From Dolomedes plantarius (Eukaryota > Arthropoda > Arachnida > Araneae > Dolomedidae), in NCBI GenBank assembly GCA_907164885.2, contig OU015492.1, positions 47,568,183 through 47,632,182 of the forward strand: 64,000 nucleotides of DNA, written 5' to 3'. The notes beneath the pieces are model-generated. The model was not told where the DNA came from. It searched no databases and was given only the letters and a program-made list of their open reading frames with translations. The position numbers and the translations under genes were made by a program. Positions 1-11,518 of this stretch are shown in pieces (the stretch's first letter is position 1; each line of letters opens with the position of its first letter).

Positions 1-110
1 TTCTTAGTGCGTCCCTATACTATAAGATGAATCACCATGCAAAATTTCAACTCTTTAGGTCCAGCGGTTTGGTTTGTGCGCTATATGTCAGTCAGTTAGT
101 TTCGGAACTG

Positions 111-149
<39 letters not shown>

Positions 150-160
150 TTATGTGTGTG
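1..160 (-). mobile_element. Helitron-type 5' end fragment
   Basis: The first ~115 bases are the reverse complement of 1276-1395, with the same order of landmarks: a GACT-rich stretch, ACCGCTGGACC, AAATTTGGCATG-like text and GCACTAAGAA. It is followed by a (TA)n tract, as in the other copy. That copy ends in CTAG at 1990, so this is read as the 5' part of a second element on the minus strand whose 3' end lies outside the window. The family assignment is inferred; the inverted homology is seen. Confidence 0.5.
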
Positions 161-975
161 TATCTATCTAAAATACTCATAAAAAAATTCTGGTAAGATT
201 TAAAAAACATTAAAGACGCTGTATAAACATCCCTAGGTTTATTTTCTTCTTTGGTTAACATCCTCCAGAACTTCAGAGACCTACATACTTACCCATTTGA
301 AAATTCATTAATTATTTGACTCTTTCTTCAATAGTTTATACTAAGCGCCTCTTTACATTCTCATTGTTTTATATTACAAATAATAAGTTCCTATAAATTA
401 TTTTCGATAAAGAATTAATTCCAGGAGGATGGGTTTTCTCGCCTCATTGTGTCCATTTATTCAACCGATCTACTCAATTTTTAACTAAATATAAAAATAG
501 AATACACCACTTGAAGCTTTGTGTACAATTTATACAGCATGTTTTACTTTGACAACACTATGAAAATGAGTACGGAAATATATGATTTAGAAGTAAAAGG
601 TAAAAATCATACAGAAATCATTTACTTTGGGTAGTTAGGAAAAACTTTTTGTGTAATATGACAAAGAATTTTACAATGATATTCGAAAGTTTTACAATTT
701 GATTTATTATATGACATAATTATATGATGCGTGATATATTGTGTAAGAGTACCTAATTTCATTAAGTATGTACAAGGCGTAGACAAAACAAAGCCAACAT
801 ACTCCATAGAATGAGAAAAGTGTTGATTTTACTCCTATCACCATCGTGTTTTCAAGTCAAGTTTGAATTTGAGAGCAATCAAACTGAGCCAGTACCAACC
901 TATTTATGACAGAGGAAGAGAAATTACTTTCCCCTGTTTCCATTTTATTCTTTTAGTTTCATTTTTATTTTGTTG
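161..975. other. AT-rich spacer
   Basis: I see no open frame, RNA gene or recognisable element here. The only ORF above 60 codons (622-807, minus) has no motif. Confidence 0.5.
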
Positions 976-1165
976 TTGTTGCTTCGGATGTCACACGGTC
1001 GGAATTTATTCCAGACCAGTTCAATATTGGCTAGCATGCTGAATGGTACGAATCGGGATTATAATGCTACCACAAGGGTCGGAGTCCGATTTAGCCAGGT
1101 GCCACCTCAATTTTGACCGTGCAATATCCATTGGCTGCATCTGGGGGGATCGTACCCTCTCCCAC
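972..1165 (+). repeat. SINE-like interspersed repeat, copy 1
   Basis: The segment starts with TTGTTGTTGTTGCTT and contains TTCCAGACCAG and CACCTCAATTTTGACCG. The same landmarks, in the same order, occur on the minus strand around 23.7 and 22.4 kb, split there by a Tc1 element. It has no coding potential. Its length and lack of ORFs suggest a SINE or other small non-autonomous repeat; I could not identify an RNA-gene ancestor. Confidence 0.4.
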
Positions 1166-1235
1166 CTTCTCTTACCTCATAGAATTTTTTAAATTTTAGT
1201 ATAACTGAATTTTTATTTTGGGTTTTATAACTTTA

Positions 1236-1247
1236 TCTATCTATATA

Positions 1248-1278
<31 letters not shown>

Positions 1279-1990
1279 ACAGTTCCGTAACTGACTGACT
1301 GACTGACAGATATCGCAAAGAACAAACCGCTGGACCAAAAGAACTAAAATTTGGCATGACGATTCTTCTTATAGTGTAGGAGTGCACTAAGAAACATTTT
1401 TGAAAAATTCTGCTTAGATTTTTTTAAATTAAATTTTTAAGCTGTTTTTGTAATATTCTTTAAAGTTTGCATTTAAAATAATAATCTGAGAGTTATAAAA
1501 TTTATACCACGGGAAAGATCATAAAAATATTTTTAAAAGAAAATCTTTTTCGAATCTCTACCTCCAATTTCTGATTTTTGATGATATTTTAAAGATTTAT
1601 TTTTAGAATTTAAATTATTAAATACTGATCCCGTGGTTTCTTTTCTTTTAGTGATACTTTAAATTAATTTTGCGTCACGTGCATAACAATGAAAATGACA
1701 AAAAATTTATTATAATACGGTAAAAAATAAAATTTAACCACTAAACTAATTGAAATGGAAGTTTTATAAGAATTTGATTCAAATTAGTATGTTTTATGGA
1801 TATTAAACATACAAATTAATTGCATACAATGACCGTTGTATTTAAGTTGAATATTCTCTTCTACATTATTTTGTCAATAAAAATATCTACTACGATTTTT
1901 TTTTATAATTTTTTTTGGCATTAATTGCATGCATTGACCGTTGTATTTAATTTGAATGTACTCTTTATTGAAGCACGGGTATTCAGCTAG
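1236..1990 (+). mobile_element. Non-autonomous Helitron
   Basis: The segment begins TCTATCTATATATA and ends GGTATTCAGCTAG, and is flanked by A on the left and T on the right, which is the canonical Helitron arrangement (5'-TC, CTRR-3', insertion between A and T). It contains a GACT repeat and ACCGCTGGACC near its 5' end. Near the 3' end an ATTGCAT/GACCGTTGTATTTAA unit of ~50 bp appears twice (about 1812-1860 and 1918-1967). No Rep or helicase coding is present. The 5' end is less certain than the 3' end because of the adjoining (TA)n. Confidence 0.55.
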
Positions 1991-4775
1991 TCAATATATA
2001 AAATATAAAAGTCTTGAAATTATTACATATACTTTATTTTAGAACCACTAGTCTGGAGGTCCTGTATGAAATCAGGTTTCTAATATTTTTCATCCTTACT
2101 CGATTTTTAGATGATTTTTAAGCATCTACTAAAAGCTGATGAAGGTGTAATAATTCCAACTTCTTTAAAACTAAACATTTAGTATATTTTCTAGTTAAAG
2201 TATTCGTTTGTTTTTCAAAATATTTCTCTGACAAAATTTTGTATGCAGCTTCAAATTCCAAGCAAAGAAAGCTTATTTAAAAAAAACCTCCTTTGGGATA
2301 ACCTTAGCGATTCAATTTCCTTTTTTTTATTTATTCTGGATTGATTATTTGCTCCTCATTCCTTTGTTTTATGATTAAAGAAACTTGTTTTCATATTGTA
2401 GTATGCCTTGTACTTGCTATATATTATTAAATTGATAAAGAAACAAACTTTTAGGGAGTTTCTCATAATCAAGCGAAAACGAGAAAATACATTCCTGAAG
2501 GAAATATACGCACTTTCCGTGGAGCGTTGAATTCAATCAACATTGAATTCATTATTTACTCAAAATTTTTTTAACGCAAAAATTTTTGAACATAAAACTA
2601 TTTAGATTAAATATATGCTTTTCTGTTAAACACTAAAAGAAAATACAAAGGAAATCTCCCCATGAGGACATGCTTTTATCAACGTGAAACTAACCAAATT
2701 AAATTTTTCAATATTCGTTTTCAAACATACAGCTAAGAGATTTTTTTTTGTCACTATGCAAATCTTTTTCATTTTCAAGATAGAAATGAAATAAATGTTT
2801 ATGAAAATGTACATAAAATTTGAATAAAAAAATCAAGAAAATTATAATTTTTCAAAATTCCTTTGCTTAAGAAAACTTTGATATTTATTTATAACATATT
2901 TCAATTTTATAATATAGATAAAAACTGAAAAGAACATGTTTTTATAAAAAGTATAACAAAAGGCAAGAGGAATAGTTTCTAAAATTTATGCGTGTAAGAA
3001 TTATGTAACAAAATGCCTCAAATTATTAATTTATAAAAAATCTAGCTCTTTCATTAGTGGTATATATGGTAGGGTCAAGTAGATTAACTTATTTATTTTA
3101 TAATTTATGTTATAAGTATTAAGCTAAAAAAAGTAATTTGATCTAAAATTTTTCTCACGAACGATTCCCAAACTTTTCTCCTGGTTGCAAATGTAATATA
3201 TAATTTCTAATTTTTATAGCTCGGAGACAGCCTAATAAATTATGTTCTGGAGCCAAAATCGGGAAAATCTATTCACAGAGGAGAGAAGGACATACCATTT
3301 GAAATATATGTAGAACAGATAAAAACAAATATATGGGGATAACACCATCCATTGTTAGTTTTAAATGTCGGCATCTTGTGGAATGGCCTCAGAAGTATAG
3401 GTTGGGAAGAATGTAATGGGTTTTGCTCTTTGAAAAGGATTATAATGGATGTTTTGAAGCTAGTAACATGTATTCATTGAAGAAACGTTTATAAGAATCC
3501 CTGAGAAAACAATAACGAACGTCGATGGCCAACACTCTGTGGTGTTGGAGTGTGTAGCCAAGGAGTAGAATTTTCAATGCGATATTTCCTCTAATTGCCC
3601 GGATTTCCTGTAGTATCAGGAGCTTTTTACTCCAGAAGTACAAGGTTCGACTGGCATACGGTCGTTTCAAGATTTTCGTCAATGAGTTTGAGTATATCCT
3701 AACGCATTTACTTATGCTGTTTATTTCTGTAATGAAACATGATGTTAGAATTATAAATGCATTTGCACTCAAAACAAATAGTTACAATGGTGTTCTGAAT
3801 GCAAATTTAAACTTCAAAACTAACACTTTGCTCTAGACATGCTTTGAAAAACCAAAGTCACAATTTGGATTTTTAGCATTCACATTAAACTAATTATACG
3901 ACTGTAATGATTAACTACATTTCTTGAGAAAAGTTGTCTGAAACATAGTTTAACACCATGATGACCTGAACGAACTTGAATTTATACTCTTTGTATTTAT
4001 TTAGGGTAAAGCGTATGGGCTCCACATGCAGAGAGAATTTAAAGTAAGAATATTTAACAAAAAGATAAATATAAAGTAAATTATAAAACCTAGAAACTCA
4101 AAAGGTTTCAAATTTTTTATTGAGGTTGAAGAGGTATTTATATTTCGCCTAAAATTTTCTTCTTATAGCTCTACTTCTTGAATAGAAACAACTGAAGCTT
4201 ACATAATATGACAAAAAAAATTAGCAAAAAAGCATCTTCTTCCTCTTTAATAACTTAGTAATTATTTCAAATTCCTCTTCAAGCTATAACGAGTTAATAA
4301 TAAACCAGTGAGGCAGCATAATAATTTTGGTTTCAAGCTTCAAAATTCTGAAAATGAAAAAAACTCCTTCATCTCAAATTCTAAAATTACATGATTCTGT
4401 GTTTAAACATTTTATGTCAATACTTACTTTCAACAACAATTACGCTAAAGTTCCTCTTGTGTTAAAGTAGTTACACGCAGAAAATTCTTAAAAAATCAAA
4501 GATTAAAGACCTAACAACCAAATTAACATTGTTTATCATTACAAAAAGATGGATGAAAAAAACGTGTAATATGCTCGTAACGTAAGTGAATAAATCATTT
4601 TAAAAATGCTAAAATAATCGCCAAGGGAATAAATATTTTCCGCAAACTACATCTTCTTCCGACAAACAAAAATTTCAACTTTCATTACAGTGTTCGCCAT
4701 TTTTTTTCATGTTCGTCTAAAGAACGAAACTACATTTCTTTGACGCAGAAAATGTAAAGAATTCCTCTTTTTTTA
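1991..4775. other. AT-rich spacer without genes
   Basis: No supported gene. Open frames (for example 3440-3772, minus, 110 codons) lack motifs. Poly-A/T runs are common. Nothing else recognisable. Confidence 0.5.
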
Positions 4776-5072
4776 AAAACATCAGAAACTGAACTTCCTC
4801 TCGCATTATTTGCACCGCTTTAAGTCTCCGGGCAAAAGCGTTAACAGTATTAATAATGTAAGGGGTTAAAAAAGGAATTACTTGTGATGAGGATTTGTGC
4901 ATTATTTGAAGAACGTACTTTCATTACATCCCGGGGACATTGAAATTAAGGAAGTTAAGGACAGGTACAGTTCTTTTGAATAAATAAACGAACAACAGAA
5001 TCTTATCACTACCAGATGATTTTTGTTTAATCCTATAGTTAAAAAAGACACATTATCCATTATGAAAATTAA
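4776..5072. repeat. Direct duplication, unit 1
   Basis: About 300 bp repeated in the same orientation at 5504-5818, by eye roughly 85-90% identical. Shared landmarks are AAAAACATCAGAA, GGGCAAAAGCGTTAACAG and AAATAAACGAACAACAG. No coding potential. Confidence 0.65.
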
Positions 5073-5149
5073 GATTCCTTTTATGTGTACATAAAAGAAG
5101 TATGGTATTATTATAAAAAACAGTTTCTATAAATGTTGCGTAAAACTGA

Positions 5150-5490
5150 ATAAATTTAGTCAATCGCAGAACTATTTTTGAGCATAACGGTCGATCACAT
5201 ACCCGTATGTATATGTAAACCTAACCATTGTTAACTTCGTATATGACTAAAAGATGTAATTAAATTTTAAATTCGTAAAAAGACGTATCGATAAATTTTT
5301 CGGTATTGACAGAATTTGTTAAAAATAGCCAGAGAAGCCGTTTAAAAGGATTTAACAAATAATCCGAAGTACATATCGATGGCCCATCGGATTTATTAAA
5401 GGAATAAACCATTAATGAAGTAACAGGAAAACAGACAAAAGAAAAAAAATCTTCATATATCTTCATTATACTTACAAATAAATTTACTGT
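5150..5490 (+). repeat. Interspersed repeat holding the empty Helitron site
   Basis: Homologous to 58415-58761 (shared TCAATCGCAGAACTATTT-like start, TAACCTAA, TTTAACAAATAA and CATTATACTTACAAATAAA). Here the text AAATAAA runs straight into TTTACTGTG at 5482/5483. In the other copy the same point is split by the Helitron at 58762-59736. The segment is non-coding. Confidence 0.6.
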
Positions 5491-5503
5491 GTTATAGAAG
5501 AAT

Positions 5504-5818
5504 TTTTTAAAAACATCAGAATCTGAACTTTCTCTCGCATTATTTGTACCGCTTTAAGTGTCCGGGCAAAAGCGTTAACAGTATTAATAATGAAAGAGTT
5601 AAAAAAAGGAATTACTTGCTATGAAGAATTGTGCATTATTTCAAGAACATACTATCATTGCATCCCGGGAGATTCAAATTAAGGAAGTTAAGGACATATA
5701 CATCTCCTTTAATTAAATAAACGAACAACAGAACCTTTACAGGACCAGCTGATTCTTGTTCATTCTTGTAGTCAAAATAGACATATAATCCCTTATAAAA
5801 ATTAAGATTCCTAGAGTA
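5504..5818. repeat. Direct duplication, unit 2
   Basis: Second copy of the 4776-5072 segment, same orientation, offset about 730 bp. The two copies flank the interspersed repeat at 5150-5490, so that repeat may have inserted into, or been duplicated with, this unit. Confidence 0.65.
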
Positions 5819-5859
5819 CATAGAAACAAATATGATATATATGATATCATGATAAATGC

Positions 5860-6090
5860 CAGATTCTATGAAGGTTCTTAAAAATGTCTAATAATATAAT
5901 ATTCATCTTTAAAAAATATTACAAATTGTGATAATAGGATATGAATAGTTGAATGGATTAGAATTAATGATATTTTGAATTAAAATTAATAGTATTTATC
6001 AAAAATTTATATCATATTATCAGATATAATATTTTCAAAAAAACTGATATTATATTATTAAACATTCCTAGCAACCTTCATTGGAACAAC
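5860..6090. repeat. Imperfect inverted repeat (MITE-like)
   Basis: The left end (AAGGTTCTTAAAAATGTCTAATAA) corresponds to the reverse complement of the right end (TTATTAAACATTCCTAGCAACCTT) with several mismatches. The AT-rich interior also folds on itself. No target duplication could be defined. Confidence 0.35.
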
Positions 6091-7389
6091 TTTTTTCTAT
6101 AATATTATATTTCTTTATAAACTCTAGGAATCTTAATTTTTATAACGAATTGTGTGTTTTTTCTAACTAAACAAAAATCGTTTGGTTCTCATAATGTTTC
6201 TTTGTTTGTTTGTTTTTATTTGGGGACCTGTATATAAAATTAATGTATTCTTTTCTCAAGAGCGGGATCCTGTTTACACTTAACCTTTCTAAGAATAATA
6301 TTTGGTATTTAAAATTCATCTATCTCAGGATCAAACATTAATATAAAACAAGCACTGAATAAATTTTAATTTAAATTCCCGTTGAAAAGTATGTCTTCTA
6401 AACACTGCAATATATCGCTTCAATTGGAAACCTTTGACATTATATTAGTTTCAATACTATAATTACGTTAAATTACGTAATTACCACTATACAAAATAAG
6501 GCGCTCATTTAAATTATGTCTCAAGCCACGGTAACTTTTATTTGTGCTACGGTAATATACTGGATCATAATTTCATTCTCAATTTATCGTCTGGAGATGC
6601 TTACAGAGGACAAAATATTTCCTACTATCAAACATTCCACTATAATAATTTAGAAGAAACTTGTAACTAGTTGAATTTTTTAAAAAATTATTGGAATAAA
6701 ATAATGTGTCATGACAAAAATCTATCAAATTTTTTCTGCTTCCAAAATTGATTTGTGATCCTATTTTTTCCTACTTAAGTGAACATTTTTTTACTGTACT
6801 TGTTCGCTCCAATGTCTACATTGGCGCTCGCTAAACGCGCCTCTGATCATCCCCCCCCCCCAGAGTTGGAACTAGTCAATTCCTCTCGCACTCGCACATC
6901 GTATGGTCGATGTTTCATGTATGACTTTAGTTCATGCATCAGCATTGTAGATAATGCGTGTAAATAAAATTATTATATCAATGGTGGACAATAGTTTCGA
7001 TAAAATTAGTTAGTTTACAGTCCATTTAAGTCAACGAATTTGGGACCAGTGCCACGTATGACATTTGGCTCATACAATACTTATAGAGTATTTTTATTAT
7101 TAAACTGTCAGAGATTTTCTTATCTTATGCTTAATTTTTTGTTCTTATTCTTATACCTCAGTAGAACATCAACACAGCTAAATTATTTGGAATGATGGAG
7201 GCAGTTTCTTGTTGCCGAGCAGTATCACAGATTTAAATAAATATATTTCATACATTCGGAAAATACTATGCATTCCGAAAAGGGTCACTTACCTTTAACA
7301 TGGAAACAAAATTGCACAATATAACGTAAAACATAGGCAAAGAGGTTTAACTAACTTACCTGGCGCAGTCATAAAAATAGATTTACTGG

Positions 7390-7397
<8 letters not shown>
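6091..7397. other. AT-rich spacer
   Basis: No supported gene. A poly-C run at 6850-6860 and a short ORF at 6779-6967 have no recognisable content. Confidence 0.5.
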
Positions 7398-7430
<33 letters not shown>

Positions 7431-7435
<5 letters not shown>

Positions 7436-8166
7436 GTCCCAGTTAAACGTTTCAGAACTTCTACGAGGGGTAGGGTGCATCCTGACGACTCGAAATGATA
7501 TAGCCATGTGGGGTCGGAAATGCTTTCCTGAAGCGGTGAAAACCATGAAGAAAGAGAACGTAAGTGGATAATCGTTTTAATAATAAATGTACAAAAACAA
7601 AAGGTACAGGGGTCAAAGTAAGTGTTCGAATGTTTTCCACCGACTGCAATGCAGACCTCAAGTCTCCGGCGAATGGAATTCCGAACATTCTGGAATAATC
7701 CCGGCTCATCTCGAATTTCTCCAGCCGCTACTGCGATTCTTGCAGCAGCTCCTCAGCATTGTCAACGGGAGTGTCATAAACCCGTGTTTTCATGTGTCCC
7801 CATAAATAAAAATCAAGACATGATAGGTCTGGTGACCGAGCAGGCCAACTCACGAAACTACCACGTCCGATCCACTGTTGGCCAAATCTGACGTCTAGGT
7901 AGTTACGGCGGTTGCTCCACTACAATCTGCAGCCCCGTACACCAAATGCATATCGGCTAACTCTGCGTTCGTATAATTAGCTATCCTACTAACTCAGAGT
8001 CCTTGTGCGAAATGACGATTCCCTGCATGAAAGCTTGGAACTTTCCCGCAACGCCATCTACCGCTTCAGGAAAGCATTTCCGACCCTACATTGCTATATG
8101 ATTTCGAGTCGTCAGGATGCACCCTATCCCTCGTAGAAGTTCTGAAACGTTTAACTGGGACACCCT
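7431..8166 (-). mobile_element. Tc1/mariner-type relic with ~107-bp inverted ends
   Basis: The left end AGGGTGTCCCAGTTAAACG and about 90 further bases match the reverse complement of the right end (8060-8166) with about five mismatches. The left end abuts a (TA)n tract (7396-7430), consistent with a TA target. The 735-bp length is too short for a full transposase, and only a decayed C-terminal coding stretch remains. The right side abuts LTR-like DNA rather than TA, so the flank has probably been rearranged. Confidence 0.6.
7620..7900 (-). pseudogene. Decayed IS630/Tc1/mariner transposase, C-terminal part
   Basis: On the minus strand between the inverted ends, one frame reads WPARSPDLSCLDFYLWG followed by an MKTRVYDTPVDNAEELL stretch, then a stop. 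Homology continues in another frame (RSSGWRNSR, then a region ending near a conserved VGGKHFE-like tail). WPxRSPDLxxxDFxLWG is the segment around the third catalytic residue of IS630/Tc1/mariner transposases, with Asp rather than Glu. The helix-turn-helix region and the first two catalytic aspartates are absent. At least one frameshift and a stop interrupt it, so it cannot encode an enzyme. Which mariner lineage it belongs to cannot be told from this remnant. Confidence 0.6.
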
Positions 8167-9068
8167 GTGCGAAGAATAGGGATTTCTTCAAGCAGTCAGT
8201 CGTGTAGTTATTTGATGTGTTTTGTCACCCCTGTCCTTGGGGTCAACAGAGGGGGGCGTGAACAGGGTTGAACTCTGGTGTCAAGCTAATTGACTGATGG
8301 TCATCGCCGGGCTGAGGGCGGTATTCCTCTCCTTGTCTACTGGCAAGAGGGTGCCAGCTGGCGACAAAGGCCACACACCGAGAGTCGGACATTTTTCATG
8401 CACAAAGGGGCTGTTCGTTGCGCTAAAACCCTCTGCATGGGAAATTCTCGAATGTTGGAAATAGTTGATGTCACTAATTTCAACAAATCAGCATCTAAAC
8501 ACAGAAACCAACTCATGGTAGCACGAAATATGTTCCAAGGAGGTGCTTAGAGTTTTCGTGGAGAACCTCGGACCGAAAAAGAATCAGATAGACTTGAGAT
8601 CTACTCTCAGAAGGTGATTGATACCTGCGACCTTGGGCCAGATTACATTTTGGGGAACTAGAATCCCAGGCTTAGTGCCGTTTCACGTAGTCAGGGGACT
8701 CTGAGGGCCTGTTCACATAGAGTCCGTTGCGTAGCGTTAAGGAAAAGATGACGTTGAGACGAAAATAAACCAATCATAGGCGCTAAAAATTTCATTGCTA
8801 ATCGTTTGGAGGCCTATGATTGGTTTATTTTCATCTCAACGTCATCTTTTCCTTAACGCAACGCAACGGACTCCTGTGTGAACAGGCCCTGACTGTTTGG
8901 GGAAGAATTTTAACTCCGTTGCCTTAGGGCAGTTAGGACTGTAAAATTTGATGTAATTAAAGTATGTAAATATTGTATATAATCAAATACATAATTTTAA
9001 ATCCTAAACTCCGTATTTTGAATAAATCTATGTCCAGCTATCTGGGAGAAAGTGTCCAAATCGCCACA
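8167..9068 (-). mobile_element. LTR-like segment interrupted by a MITE
   Basis: Read on the minus strand this ~900-bp, less AT-rich block runs from TGTGGCGATTTGGACAC to TTCGCACA, that is TG...CA ends like a long terminal repeat. It contains the 185-bp Harbinger MITE. I could not find a matching target duplication and there is no second copy in the window, so the LTR reading is tentative. The 86-codon ORF at 8290-8550 has no recognisable motif. Confidence 0.3.
8705..8889. mobile_element. PIF/Harbinger-type MITE
   Basis: The element is nearly all terminal inverted repeat: GGGCCTGTTCACA at the left and TGTGAACAGGCCC at the right, with ~75-bp complementary arms around a short spacer. It is flanked by TGA on both sides (8702-8704 and 8890-8892), a 3-bp target duplication. 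GGGCCTGTT-type ends and 3-bp duplications are typical of PIF/Harbinger MITEs. Confidence 0.7.
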
Positions 9069-9069
9069 C

Positions 9070-9073
<4 letters not shown>

Positions 9074-9105
<32 letters not shown>
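9074..9105. repeat. (TA)n microsatellite
   Basis: Pure TA run between the LTR-like segment and the probable solo LTR. Confidence 0.9.
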
Positions 9106-9108
<3 letters not shown>

Positions 9109-10810
9109 CACCATGGTTTTAATAGTGGTGGGTGGTTAGAATAATTGATTACTCATATGTATACACACAAATCAATTTATTAAACATTCACAATACATAT
9201 ACAATCCATATCATTCATTAATTAATTCCGATTACTCCTATATCATGTTACAACAATATTTTTTATCATTAATACATTATTCATTCTCATGAATATCCTC
9301 CTTCAACTATTCAGTGCCATCCTTTAATTATAAAGCAATCTCATTAATTAATAATCCCACCAACACATCATTAAGATTCTTAAATGATACACAAACACAT
9401 TGCTAAATCAATATAGCACACTAATCCAAAACAATATTTCTTATCATTAAGACATTATTTATTCTCATCAATACATTATTTAATCTCATCAATACTCTCC
9501 TTCTTCAACTATTCATTTCCATCATTTAATTATAAAGCAATCTTCTTAATTAATAATCCGACCTATACATCACTAAGATTCTTAACTGATACACATAAAC
9601 ACATTGCTAAATCAATATAACACACTAATCCAAAACAATTATTACGGAATCCCACAACCAAATATTTTATGATAGATATCTATGTACATATCAAATCACA
9701 TTAAACAACATTTCCCCTTACGCTAATCCCACCTAATTACCTCTGATTACTCGTACGAACTGGGCATTGGCAGAATTAGCAAAACTTAAACTCCTACCTT
9801 ATTTGAAGACACTCCGTCACTTAAAAGACCTCTCCTTACAACAATGGTTTCTCCGTCAAAGTGCGCCTCATCGTGGAGGCTAAGAGGGGGGGGAATCATC
9901 GGACGTCGCTGGTCCAGAGAAGCGGCAGGATCACCATACGCTGGCGGCATCTGTCAGGGAATCTGTTCCGTCAATGCACACTCATTTCAGCTGGGCGGGT
10001 GTCAGTCATCGGTCAGCTTCTTTCTTGGTAGTCGGCAGGGTAAGCGGTCGGTCACTCCGGTATATGGGGCTTACATCTATTTCTCCAGGCTAACTTCCGT
10101 ATTACTTCATCTCACCATCTGTTGAGTCTTTACGAGCCTTTATTCTCATACTCTGGTATCTGGCGTACACGACGGCCTCGGTTCGCTAAGGTCAGTCCGT
10201 AAGCAGCTTGTCCTCTCAATTTCGTCTAAATGCTGCCTGCCTCAGTTTTTGAGTTCTCAAAACAATCTCTTACTTCTCTACCACATTTCATCTCAAGCTA
10301 AACTTTTCTAATTATCTATTCAGGCCTCCATTGGTGGCTATCTCCTGCCCAATACGTCGATCCGGGGCCACTTCATTGGCGAACCATCTATTTTATATTA
10401 ATATCCTCTCCAATCACAATTGAAGGGGGCCTACGCCCGTGCACCCTTCTGGGGCTTCTCACACTCCCAACTTCTCATGCTATTCTCCGCTGTGCTTTTT
10501 AACAAAGTCCCACATCGTAAAAACTGCCTAACCCCTTTTCTTATCTCACTAAGACTCCTCTTTGCATCCAATTTCACCTCCTCCCAGCTCGTTAAACGCA
10601 TCTGGTGACCCCTTTTCTTATTTTCAACTCCCCCAACTTGTCACATCTCATCTTTCATTTCGTCTATGCATCTCATTACACCCAGCTGGTCAAAGCACTT
10701 CTTTGTCTCCTTTCCTTGCGTTATATATCCTGTACCCCTCTAAATATCGTTTTCCGCCCCTGCGGTGTTCCCATCTCTATTTTCTGATAATGTGTCATGT
10801 CTCCACGACA
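9106..10810 (-). mobile_element. Probable solo LTR (1705 bp)
   Basis: On the minus strand the block reads TGTCGTGGAGACATGACA at its start and CCATGGTGACA at its end (TG...CA), and sits within TA repeats so that TATAT lies on both sides. An AATAAA signal lies near the 3' end on the minus strand (around 9175). There is no second copy or internal coding sequence, so a solo LTR is the simplest reading. Superfamily unknown. ORFs inside it (for example 9844-10125) show no motif. Confidence 0.45.
9250..9640. repeat. Tandem ~180-bp repeat, two units
   Basis: The text AACAATATTTYTTATCATTA ... ACACATTGCTAAATCAATATA ... CACTAATCCAAAACAAT occurs twice in direct order within the probable solo LTR. It is non-coding. 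Confidence 0.6.
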
Positions 10811-11017
<207 letters not shown>

Positions 11018-11518
11018 TACAAATCGTTTATAAAAACATCCAGGGGACTTTAAAAACTGGTTCTTATAATCGATAATTTTTATATCCGATAGATAACTTA
11101 AAACTCCTGGAAATACCAAATTCATTGTCACATAATTTCCAATTACACCTGAAACAGGACGTTCGAAAAATGGTAAAAAGGTTCAAGTTCAATCAAGGAG
11201 AAACATACTGCTTATATTCATATAATTATGTATTTTTTAATTTTTTCAAATACATAGTTCTAAAAATGTCAAAAAGAAAAATGAATAAAATTATGTAGCT
11301 ATTATGAATGTACATACATAATGCAATATTTTGTTTTTACATGTTTATTTATTTTCTGAAAAATAATCAGTAATATTTTCTTGTTTAGTTTTTTTGTAAA
11401 TAAAAATAATTTTTGCTTATCGCGACAAGTTCCTTGACAGCTTTTATTTTATCGCATCCTTCACAAAATTGTCATTGCAAGCTAGAAATGTATTAACAGT
11501 ATTGATTGCTGAAAACAT

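Noticed and set aside
3280..3360. Other short ORFs overlapping transposase genes on the opposite strand, for example within 13604-15529 and 60207-60729
   Set aside because: They are antisense shadows of the transposase frames with no independent features.
3440..3772. 110-aa minus-strand ORF
   Set aside because: I looked for a reverse transcriptase or RNase H match of a non-LTR element; the resemblance was too weak and frame-dependent to claim.
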